This document shows, one piece after another, positions 1 through 4,456 of a stretch of DNA of 5,264 bases. Source of the DNA: Thermoleophilia bacterium (GTDB taxonomy: Bacteria > Actinomycetota > Thermoleophilia > RBG-16-64-13); NCBI GenBank assembly GCA_016929985.1, contig JAFGIH010000190.1, positions 1 through 5,264 on the forward strand, read 5' to 3'. The notes beneath the pieces are model-generated. The model ran no database searches, was not told the DNA's origin, and worked only from the letters and a program-made list of their open reading frames with translations. The first letter of the stretch is position 1, and every line of letters begins with the position of its first letter. The position numbers and the translations under genes are program-made.

Positions 1-336
1 ACAGGCATGATCTCCGGAGTCATCGGCCGGATCGTCGCCCTCAACATCGTGGACCTCATCACCACGGGCCACATGACGCACAGCGAACGGATGACGGAGA
101 TGTTCGCCACCTGTATCGCCTCGATGGGCGCGTCCCTGTGGGACGGACGGGCCGTGGTCATCAACGTCTACCCGGTGGTACCCGACCGGGGACGCCACCC
201 CAACCCCACCGGCCGCGACCTGAGCGTCTGCTACATGGAGATGGGCCTCAGCGGGGCCTGGATGAAGCGCATGATCCACGAGACGTTCATGTGGAAGCTC
301 CGGGCCCGTCCGGGCTGGACGATCATCCCCGAGTAG
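1..336 (+). CDS. Unrecognised protein, C-terminal part (5' end at or beyond window edge)
   Basis: The frame is open from the first base to a TAG at 334-336, giving 112 codons. The first visible methionine is at base 7, but only six bases lie upstream, so no ribosome site can be judged. The sequence reads like protein interior, and I treat this as the 3' end of a longer gene. The product has a hydrophobic opening ([16 protein letters not shown]) followed by a mixed region with conserved-looking stretches: [36 protein letters not shown] and [18 protein letters not shown], ending in PGWTIIPE. Third positions are overwhelmingly G or C, supporting real coding. I do not recognise the family and assign no function. 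It is followed after 35 bases by a small gene on the same strand with its own strong ribosome site, so the two are probably one transcript. Confidence 0.72.
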   Translation, partial: TGMISGVIGRIVALNIVDLITTGHMTHSERMTEMFATCIASMGASLWDGRAVVINVYPVVPDRGRHPNPTGRDLSVCYMEMGLSGAWMKRMIHETFMWKLRARPGWTIIPE

Positions 337-358
337 ACCCGACGAGTCCCCCAAGTAC

Positions 359-363
359 GGAGG
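359..363 (+). promoter_or_regulatory. Shine-Dalgarno GGAGG of the 38-residue gene
   Basis: GGAGG lies eight bases before the ATG at 372. It fixes the start of the small gene there rather than at the upstream in-frame ATG at 138, which lies inside the preceding gene in another frame and would give a proline/arginine-rich shadow peptide. Confidence 0.75.
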
Positions 364-371
364 CGCATACG

Positions 372-488
372 ATGCCGCTCACCCGCAGAGACGAGTTCCG
401 GATGGGGTTCATCCCCTACCAGCTCTACCGGTTCATCGTGCTCAACTTCAAGATTCTAAAAGCGGTGCACCACAGCAAGCGCGCATAG
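372..488 (+). CDS. Small basic hypothetical protein, 38 residues
   Basis: ATG at 372 with GGAGG eight bases upstream; stop TAG at 486-488. The product begins MPLTRRDEFR, has a hydrophobic/aromatic centre (about residues 11-30, with MGFIPYQLYRF and IVLNFKILK) and ends in a basic tail (AVHHSKRA). The centre could form one amphipathic or weakly membrane-associated helix, but it is broken by arginine and lysine, so I do not call a transmembrane segment. It sits 35 bases after the preceding same-strand gene, suggesting an accessory small protein translated from the same mRNA. No recognised family. The ATT-CTA-AAA stretch near the end is less GC-biased than the neighbours. The good ribosome site and the position directly behind a same-strand gene argue that it is real. 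Confidence 0.62.
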   Translation: MPLTRRDEFRMGFIPYQLYRFIVLNFKILKAVHHSKRA

Positions 489-493
489 CGCGC
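479..493. terminator. GC-only hairpin at the convergent junction (weak terminator candidate)
   Basis: GCGCGC (479-484), loop ATA, GCGCGC (488-493) form a perfect six-base-pair stem with a three-base loop, overlapping the stop codon of the 38-residue gene. It lies between two convergent genes, where a bidirectional terminator is expected. There is no U-tract on either side, so intrinsic termination is uncertain. Confidence 0.3.
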
Positions 494-503
494 CCGGCAT
501 GCG

Positions 504-2033
504 TCACATCCTCCAGAGCACCAGTCCGTCGAGCAGATCGCGCCTGGAGTAAGTCAGCGTCCTATATCCAAGTGTCTCCATGACCGCCTGTACGATGACC
601 GCTCCGGCGACGACGGTGGGAGCGCGCCACGGCTCCACCCAGGGGAGCTCGGCACGGTCCTCGGTCGTCATGGAGCTCAGATGCTCTGCCACCGCTCTGA
701 TGCGGCCCACGGGGTAACGGCGCAGGTGCAGGGCCTTGAACCTCGAGAACTCGACCCGGCCGTCCATGCAGGCCAGGGCGGCGACCGCCCCACCCACCCC
801 TACCAGGTGATCGTCATCAGAGTAGGCCCCGAACTGCCGGCGAGCGCCTTCGAGAGTGCCCGCTACCTCCGAGTAGATCTGGGCCCTCTCCTGAACACTC
901 GGTGGGTCCGTTGTGATGAAGGCCTCACCGGCCCGGCCCGCCCCCCATTCGAACCGCCAGGACTCTACAGGGCCGCTCGCAGACGAGGCGATGAGGGTGC
1001 TGATCCTGTCTCCCACCTCAAGCACAACGACCCTGCCATGCACGTCCATGGACACCCCGGCGTGCGTGAACTCCGCCTCTCTGGTGGCAGACAGCACCGC
1101 GACCGGCAAAGCGACCTCATGAGCCACATCGTAGAGGAACGACTCCCCGTCGCGGGCCTGGAGCACCTCGTGGGTGCCGGCCAGAAGCAGGTTCTCCACC
1201 CCTTGGGCGTGGGCCTCCTCCGCCAGATTGACCACAGCCTTGGCCGTTCTCCGTCGGCTCCCATCATCGAGCAACTCTCCCGGGAGCAGATCCTGCGCGA
1301 GCCTCGTCGGTCGGAACTCGCGCAGTACCCCCCACGCGTGGCCGTTCACTACATCTGCGACCAGCAGCCGCACGCCGCTGCCGTCCATGACGATCACTCC
1401 CCGGCGTGGAGCGCTCCTGCGGGCCGAGCAGCGAGCGTCTCGACACCAGCATTCCTCGATGGGAGGCAGAAGACGGCCCCAGGCCAGCTTCGCCTCGGAT
1501 GCCACTCTGTAGCCGGCTGCGGTGGCTTCACGGTTGCCGAGGGTCTCGGCAGTAAGAAGCGTGGCGGCCAACGCATGCAGACATGAGACCGCGTCCGGGG
1601 CTCCCGGGCCGCCCAGGCCGGCGCCTGGTCGAGGGATGTCGAGTTCCACCCCTGTGATCGTGTCCAGAAGATGGATGCGCCGCGTCTCGAGCAGTCGGGC
1701 CGCGTCATCGAGCAAAGCCCGGAGAGTCGCGTCGGATCGATAGGCCGCCTGTAGTCGGTCCATAGCTCCCTGCTGCTCCACGCGGCTCAGTACCGCAGCC
1801 AACGAAGGGCAGACGACGTACACATGAGCCTCATCGGACGTATTGCCCCGTCGGATCGGAACCACTCCGGCGACAGCCGGGTGCCCGAAGGGACAGGATG
1901 CCCCAAGGTCCATGGTGCGATAGCTGGCCGGACCAAGGTCCTCGGCGCACAGCCTCGACCACGCTCGATGCGATCTTGCGCTACGTCTGAAACCGGGCCG
2001 GGCATCCGCGGGCGTCTCGCCTTCTCTGGACAC
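504..2033 (-). CDS. DUF501 - Ppx/GppA-like fusion protein, probably catalytically degenerate
   Basis: A 509-residue product if started at the GTG at 2033; a TTG at 2045, two bases after the upstream stop, is an alternative. No clear ribosome site is seen, which suggests coupled translation. The open frame continues upstream to 2246, but that part overlaps the preceding gene and is shadow. Residues about 30-205 match DUF501: CPFGHPAV (from Cys47), YVVCP (Cys75), a GLGG turn (139-142) and SCLHALAATLL (Cys151, His153). Residues about 213-509 match a Ppx/GppA phosphatase fold (ASKHA superfamily): MDGSGVRLLVADV at the first phosphate loop, REAEFTHAGV with the catalytic-region glutamate (E319/E321), LEVGDRIST at the second loop, VGVGGAVAAL, then VVAGAVIVQAVME and the C-terminal LLDGL. 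The two families are usually separate adjacent genes in actinobacteria. Here the loops diverge from the D-x-GTNS and DIGGGSTE patterns, so hydrolysis of polyphosphate or pppGpp is doubtful; ligand sensing is possible. Confidence 0.85.
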   Translation of the reverse strand: MSREGETPADARPGFRRSARSHRAWSRLCAEDLGPASYRTMDLGASCPFGHPAVAGVVPIRRGNTSDEAHVYVVCPSLAAVLSRVEQQGAMDRLQAAYRSDATLRALLDDAARLLETRRIHLLDTITGVELDIPRPGAGLGGPGAPDAVSCLHALAATLLTAETLGNREATAAGYRVASEAKLAWGRLLPPIEECWCRDARCSARRSAPRRGVIVMDGSGVRLLVADVVNGHAWGVLREFRPTRLAQDLLPGELLDDGSRRRTAKAVVNLAEEAHAQGVENLLLAGTHEVLQARDGESFLYDVAHEVALPVAVLSATREAEFTHAGVSMDVHGRVVVLEVGDRISTLIASSASGPVESWRFEWGAGRAGEAFITTDPPSVQERAQIYSEVAGTLEGARRQFGAYSDDDHLVGVGGAVAALACMDGRVEFSRFKALHLRRYPVGRIRAVAEHLSSMTTEDRAELPWVEPWRAPTVVAGAVIVQAVMETLGYRTLTYSRRDLLDGLVLWRM

Positions 2034-2047
2034 GGCGAGCTTCAAGA

Positions 2048-2488
2048 CTACGTTTGCCGCGCTAGTTGCACCGCAAGCGCCAGTAGAACGTCTCCGTCGT
2101 CCATGTGCCCCCAGGCCGTCTCGAGCGCACCCGGTCTGGCGTTCTCGGTCGCCCGGGTCAGTCCCTCGAGAGCGGCGTCGTAGCACTTGAGGGCATGCTT
2201 CAGAGCCCTCTGAGGTTCCTCGAATCCGCGAGGGACGTGCATGCATTCAGCCTCCAGCTGAGCCGTCTCGAAGGTGTGCATTCCCTCGGGCATGTCGAGA
2301 CGCAACCACGCGAGCCTGACGGATCTCATGCGCCGGACGATCGATCCTAGGACAGTACGGTACTCCTGAAGTTCTGCGAAAGCGGCGAGCGTCTCGTGCA
2401 GCGAGTCGGTCTCTCGGCGATGGGGCGCTACCGCTCTCTTGGCTGTGATCCAGAGAGACAAGACGTATCTCACCGCCCTTTCTGCCAC
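2048..2488 (-). CDS. Unrecognised, probably all-helical protein, 146 residues
   Basis: Starts with GTG at 2488, only three bases after the TGA at 2494-2492 in the shifted frame of the upstream gene, and ends at TAG 2050-2048, about 14 bases before the GTG chosen for the fusion gene. No Shine-Dalgarno is visible, so coupled re-initiation is likely. The product is rich in Leu, Ala, Arg and Glu, with long predicted helices: residues about 1-20 (AVRYVLSLWITAKRAV), 28-64 (LHETLAAFAELQEYRTVL onward) and 91-117 (EPQRALKHALKCYDAALEGL onward). A short linker around residues 66-73 (MPEGMHTF) separates them. There is no signal peptide, no clear transmembrane segment and no catalytic motif. I do not recognise the family. 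It is not FtsB/DivIC, the usual neighbour of DUF501 genes, since the membrane anchor and coiled coil are missing. Helical shape and position suggest a partner of the fusion protein, by inference. Confidence 0.7.
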   Translation of the reverse strand: MAERAVRYVLSLWITAKRAVAPHRRETDSLHETLAAFAELQEYRTVLGSIVRRMRSVRLAWLRLDMPEGMHTFETAQLEAECMHVPRGFEEPQRALKHALKCYDAALEGLTRATENARPGALETAWGHMDDGDVLLALAVQLARQT

Positions 2489-2856
2489 GCGTCACCGGTA
2501 CAGCCACTCTTCGTTCCCTGGCGTGTCCTCGCCCGGGATGCCGCAAAGCGACCCGGCTTCTCGTCGACCATGCTGCAGCTCCCCAGGGCGTGCAAGAGAG
2601 CCCTGCAGGCTCGTGTACAACCAGGGGGTGTCTTCAGACCCCTGGCCCACTCCCTCAATATCCTGGAGCCCCGCTCGCCGTCGTATGAGCCAGACCGAAA
2701 CCGGGGCTGCTTGTCCGAGCCCATCCACCAAGCCACACAGACAACAGCGGCGCGGCAACTCTCCAGAGTCATGAGTTCTTCCAGCGCAGCACAAACCACC
2801 TCAGTCTTTGCGCGCCCGTCAACTCCGCTTCTTGCCCCATGTCTGGTGACCGACAT
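2470..2856 (-). CDS. Unrecognised small protein, first gene of the module; probable 1-base frameshift
   Basis: ATG at 2856 preceded by GGAGG at 2868-2864, seven bases away. The intact frame runs 128 codons to a TGA at 2470-2472, overlapping the next gene by 19 bases. The first ~77 residues look coding (helix AALEELMTLESCRAAVVCVAWWMG, then RFRSGSYDGERGSRILREWARGLKTP). After a run of five C at 2628-2624 the intact frame becomes Cys/Arg-rich. The frame shifted by one base (TGA at 2494-2492) instead reads WLYTSLQGSLARPGELQ through GNEEWLYR. My hand count of GC at codon positions 1/2/3 past the run is about 70/57/73 in the shifted frame and 57/73/70 in the intact one; the former is the coding pattern. 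The shifted frame also stops three bases before the next start. One extra C would give a continuous ~121-residue protein. Function unknown. Confidence 0.55.
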   Translation of the reverse strand: MSVTRHGARSGVDGRAKTEVVCAALEELMTLESCRAAVVCVAWWMGSDKQPRFRSGSYDGERGSRILREWARGLKTPPGCTRACRALLHALGSCSMVDEKPGRFAASRARTRQGTKSGCTGDAWQKGR

Positions 2857-2863
2857 GACCGTG

Positions 2864-2868
2864 CCTCC
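2864..2868 (-). promoter_or_regulatory. Shine-Dalgarno GGAGG of the first module gene
   Basis: GGAGG on the minus strand with a seven-base spacer to the ATG at 2856. It fixes the start of the leftward three-gene module and shows that ribosomes enter here; neither of the two downstream genes has an evident site of its own. Confidence 0.65.
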
Positions 2869-2942
2869 GCTCCCGTCGCCGCCCCCATGCGTCAGTTCCG
2901 CGCGCCCCTCACCCGCTCAAGACGTTCGCCCCACAAGCTCTC

Positions 2943-2978
2943 CCAATAGACTCAAGGACCAGCCTGTCACGCCAGGCT
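2943..2978 (-). promoter_or_regulatory. Possible promoter of the leftward module with an overlapping inverted repeat
   Basis: AGCCTG (2961-2966), spacer TCACGC, CAGGCT (2973-2978) form a perfect six-base inverted repeat. On the minus strand GTGACA (2970-2965) lies inside it, followed 16 bases on by TATTGG (2948-2943). These match the -35 and -10 consensus only weakly. The position, about 85-120 bases upstream of the ATG at 2856, suits a promoter with an operator over its -35 element. The call is speculative. Confidence 0.25.
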
Positions 2979-3012
2979 CATGATTCTCAGTCCGTTGTTC
3001 CTATCGACCGAC

Positions 3013-3049
3013 AAGTTCTTTGACATTAATGGAAAAGTTCTTGTATGCT
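3013..3049 (+). promoter_or_regulatory. Strong rightward promoter with direct repeat AAGTTCTT
   Basis: TTGACA at 3020-3025, an 18-base spacer and TATGCT at 3044-3049 make a near-consensus housekeeping-sigma promoter. AAGTTCTT occurs twice, at 3013-3020 (touching the -35) and 3035-3042 (in the spacer), exactly 22 bases apart, about two helical turns, so both copies face the same side of the DNA. This is a good arrangement for an operator bound by a regulator. The local AT-rich stretch stands out from the GC-rich surroundings. The next supported rightward start is the GTG at 3247. Confidence 0.6.
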
Positions 3050-3055
3050 TGTGGC

Positions 3056-3246
3056 ATTCCTGCTGAGTCGCGATGGCCAGCGCTAGGTGTTGCCGCAGCC
3101 GTCCGACTCGGCATCGGGCGAGCAATGGTAGGCTACGTCACCGTTAGTTCGCAACGCATGCCGGACATATCAGTCATTAGTGTCACCGACCGCGGGAGTC
3201 TGCTGCGGATGACAAAGGGGGTGTCCAACAGAGCAAGGAGCGGCCC
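3056..3246 (+). other. Leader of about 190 bases before the CxxC gene
   Basis: With a transcript start near 3056 (inferred from the -10 hexamer), the mRNA would carry about 190 untranslated bases. Short frames starting at 3073 (24 codons) and 3124 (44 codons, ending at 3259 past the GTG at 3247) have no convincing ribosome site. I see no clear terminator/anti-terminator pair or known riboswitch. Apart from the ribosome site at its end I see nothing firm here. Confidence 0.3.
3235..3240 (+). promoter_or_regulatory. Shine-Dalgarno AAGGAG of the CxxC gene
   Basis: AAGGAG sits six bases before the GTG at 3247. It is one of the best ribosome sites in the window and the main argument that the rightward frame from 3247 is translated although most of it is antisense to the regulator gene. 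Confidence 0.6.
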
Positions 3247-3609
3247 GTGGAAGGTGTAGAGGCTCTACTCAGGGCGGCAACGGCCTTAGAGAGGATCAAC
3301 CCCGAGGACCGGTTCTGCCCCTTCTGCCGCTCTCTTCTGGCGCTCATCCGGCCCTTCATCGAGAAGGACCTACAGAGTCGCGGCCTCAACGAGGATGTCA
3401 TACACCTGATCTATCAGATGCGGGTGGCGACGGGCGATTTCACATACCCGCCAAATCCGGTACTCGAGAAAGAATTCCGGCTTGAGACCGAAGACGGCAG
3501 CGAGTTTCTCGATCGTCCGGGCCCCGCGGTCGTCGATGGAGGTGGAGCACCGGCTGCCGTTGAGATACCGGGAGACCGTGGCCGGACAGACGCCGGCCCT
3601 TGCACATAG
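3247..3609 (+). CDS. Small CxxC hypothetical protein, largely antisense to the regulator gene
   Basis: GTG at 3247 with AAGGAG six bases upstream; stop TAG at 3607-3609; 120 codons. Residues 1-42, outside the overlap, look like a real protein: a helical start (EALLRAATALERINPEDR), a CPFC motif (Cys24/Cys27) that could bind metal or be redox-active, then SLLALIRPFIEKDL. Third-position GC is about 76% here, rising to about 89% after codon 14. From codon 43 on, the frame lies exactly codon-to-codon opposite the regulator gene. Its last ~30 residues are Gly/Asp/Pro-rich and look like shadow, so the true product may be functional mainly in its first ~80 residues. Codon 14 (3286-3288) is TTA, rare in Streptomyces and read by the bldA tRNA. 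A strong promoter lies upstream. No family recognised. If untranslated, the transcript could still act as antisense RNA on the regulator. Confidence 0.45.
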   Translation: MEGVEALLRAATALERINPEDRFCPFCRSLLALIRPFIEKDLQSRGLNEDVIHLIYQMRVATGDFTYPPNPVLEKEFRLETEDGSEFLDRPGPAVVDGGGAPAAVEIPGDRGRTDAGPCT

Positions 3610-3687
3610 GTCCGCGTTGGTCATGCCGGTGCTCTCCCTGAGAAGCCTCAGGGCCTCAGCCATCGATCGTGTCGTGATCGTATTCAT
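3370..3687 (-). CDS. XRE-family helix-turn-helix transcriptional regulator, 105 residues
   Basis: ATG at 3687, stop TAG at 3372-3370. The N-terminal half is a Cro/C1-type DNA-binding domain: scaffold helix MAEALRLLREST (residues 9-20), second helix NADLCARAG (24-32), recognition helix PATVSRYLNG (35-44), then RTIEKLAAVFGLKPEFFL (57-74), which closes the five-helix bundle. Residues 75-105 (EYRIWRVCEIARRHPHLIDQ to the end) form a further helical segment, likely for dimerisation or effector contact. There is no ribosome site before the ATG, but a TACAAT hexamer ends ten bases upstream, so the mRNA is probably leaderless or nearly so. The hexamer lies inside a palindrome, pointing to autoregulation. 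The frame is open to 3816, but that part has no coding look. The last 240 bases overlap the opposite-strand CxxC frame. Codon bias is weaker than in the flanking metabolic genes, suggesting acquisition. Target genes beyond itself are unknown. Confidence 0.85.
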   Translation of the reverse strand: MNTITTRSMAEALRLLRESTGMTNADLCARAGVCPATVSRYLNGSRCSTSIDDRGARTIEKLAAVFGLKPEFFLEYRIWRVCEIARRHPHLIDQVYDILVEAATL

Positions 3688-3719
3688 AATTGCCGCAATT
3701 GTACTACGCTTACTACAAT
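3688..3719 (-). promoter_or_regulatory. Promoter and operator of the XRE regulator (two nested palindromes)
   Basis: Palindrome 1 is AATTGC-C-GCAATT at 3688-3700, perfect six-base arms directly abutting the ATG. Palindrome 2 has arms ATTGTACTA (3698-3706) and TACTACAAT (3711-3719), eight of nine positions matching around the spacer CGCT. The minus-strand -10 candidate TACAAT is at 3703-3698, within the arm shared by both, and no good -35 is seen. Ten bases separate it from the ATG, so transcription would start within a few bases of, or at, the start codon. A regulator bound here would block polymerase, as expected for autorepression. Confidence 0.55.
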
Positions 3720-3803
3720 GCGCGGAAGACTCGCGTTCTGCGGAAACAGATGAGGAGTGATCACGTCGGGATGTCGTGCGACCCAGCGTGGCAGACACCA
3801 AGG

Positions 3804-3819
3804 CCGGGTGAAGCACCGG
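3804..3819 (-). terminator. Weak hairpin after the PhlG-like gene
   Basis: CCGGGTG (3804-3810), loop AAG, CACCGG (3814-3819) can pair over six base pairs with one bulged G. It lies just downstream of the leftward hydrolase-like gene's stop and upstream of the regulator's promoter. There is no U-tract, so it is only a tentative terminator. Confidence 0.22.
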
Positions 3820-3829
3820 TCGCCGTCAC

Positions 3830-4441
3830 TCACATGTGCTTGTAGCGCACCACCCCGTCCTTCTTCTCCACGCTGAGATCCGAATACGGGTTATAGGCGG
3901 TGTTGCCGACCACGAGATACAGCTTGTAGAGCGAGGGCAGGAAGACCCCCCAGTTGCCGATCTCCTCGATGCAGTGGTCCGCCCACACTAAGCCCTGTTC
4001 GTGCGTCTCCTTCTTGGCGCCGCTGAGCGCCGATGATCTCCCCACGACGCCCGCGTCTGAGCTCTGCCACTGGTGGAGGCGATAGCCGAAGGCCCGGCCC
4101 TTGTCGATGCTCTCTTCGTCATAGCCGCCGGCCACGTAGCAGTGCTCGTAGACGACCAGGCCGGTGACCTCAGCTGGGAGCGTTTCCAGAGGCTCCATCT
4201 TGATGTAGAGGTTCTGCCGGGTGCCGTCGCTCCAGGTCTGGGGGGCGATATGGACCGAACCGACGAGAGCCCCGTGCGTGGGAGGTATGTACCACTCCAG
4301 GGGCTCGTGCTGGTCGGGATGCCACAGGAGCATCCCCTTCTCCATGTTGCTCCAGAACCAATCGATCATCCGCGCGGTCACCCCGTCGTGCTCCCAGTCG
4401 ATATGGGTGCCGAGGCCGTCCTGCGTCACTCGTGCTTCCAC
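3830..4441 (-). CDS. DAPG hydrolase (PhlG)-like protein
   Basis: GTG at 4441 with AAAGGAGA upstream (GGAG at 4453-4450, eight bases from the start); stop TGA at 3832-3830; 203 residues. I assign it to the DAPG hydrolase family (PhlG, phloretin hydrolase and relatives), which cleave a C-C bond of acylphloroglucinols using a bound zinc ion. Support comes from MIDWFW (25-30), LWHPDQHEPLEW (39-50; His41, His45), GALVGSVHI (57-65), GYRLHQW (119-125) and the C-terminal HCIEEIGNWGVFLPSLY (156-172), where His156 and Glu160 form the HxxxE pair expected for zinc. I cannot place the remaining ligands with confidence, so activity and substrate are open. It is shorter than PhlG itself (about 290 residues) and covers mainly the conserved domain. 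No signal peptide; cytoplasmic. Leu151 (3991-3989) is a TTA codon. It diverges from the dehydrogenase gene at 4746. Family call is from memory of motifs. Confidence 0.75.
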   Translation of the reverse strand: MEARVTQDGLGTHIDWEHDGVTARMIDWFWSNMEKGMLLWHPDQHEPLEWYIPPTHGALVGSVHIAPQTWSDGTRQNLYIKMEPLETLPAEVTGLVVYEHCYVAGGYDEESIDKGRAFGYRLHQWQSSDAGVVGRSSALSGAKKETHEQGLVWADHCIEEIGNWGVFLPSLYKLYLVVGNTAYNPYSDLSVEKKDGVVRYKHM

Positions 4442-4449
4442 GATCCTGT

Positions 4450-4456
4450 CTCCTTT
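4450..4456 (-). promoter_or_regulatory. Shine-Dalgarno (AAAGGAG) of the PhlG-like gene
   Basis: AAAGGAG on the minus strand, eight bases before the GTG at 4441. It supports the GTG start over internal in-frame candidates such as the GTG for Val5 or the ATG for Met25. Confidence 0.65.

Noticed and set aside
681..1586. 301-codon open frame on the + strand
   Set aside because: It lies antisense inside the DUF501-Ppx/GppA gene; its product is Pro/His/Arg-rich with no domain, the usual shadow in GC-rich DNA.
2034..2246. Upstream extension of the fusion gene's frame to 2246
   Set aside because: This part overlaps the 146-residue gene and translates to Arg/Gly/Ser-rich sequence with no resemblance to DUF501; a start at 2033 (or TTG 2045) fits the coupled layout better.
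3020..3259. 79-codon + strand frame starting at the TTG of the promoter
   Set aside because: Its start is inside the -35 hexamer and its internal ATGs (for example 3124) have no proper ribosome site; composition is not coding-like.
3247..3687. Toxin-antitoxin pair made of the XRE protein and the CxxC protein
   Set aside because: The two are convergent and overlapping rather than in tandem, and the CxxC protein shows no known toxin motif, so there is no basis for the call.
3690..3719. Rightward promoter TTGCCG (3690-3695), 18, TACAAT (3714-3719)
   Set aside because: The match is a by-product of the palindrome's symmetry, and no rightward gene follows before 4746.
3688..3816. N-terminal extension of the XRE regulator to the GTG at 3816
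   Set aside because: The extra 43 residues are Ser/Arg-rich with no fold, there is no ribosome site, and the segment contains the palindromes and the -10 element.
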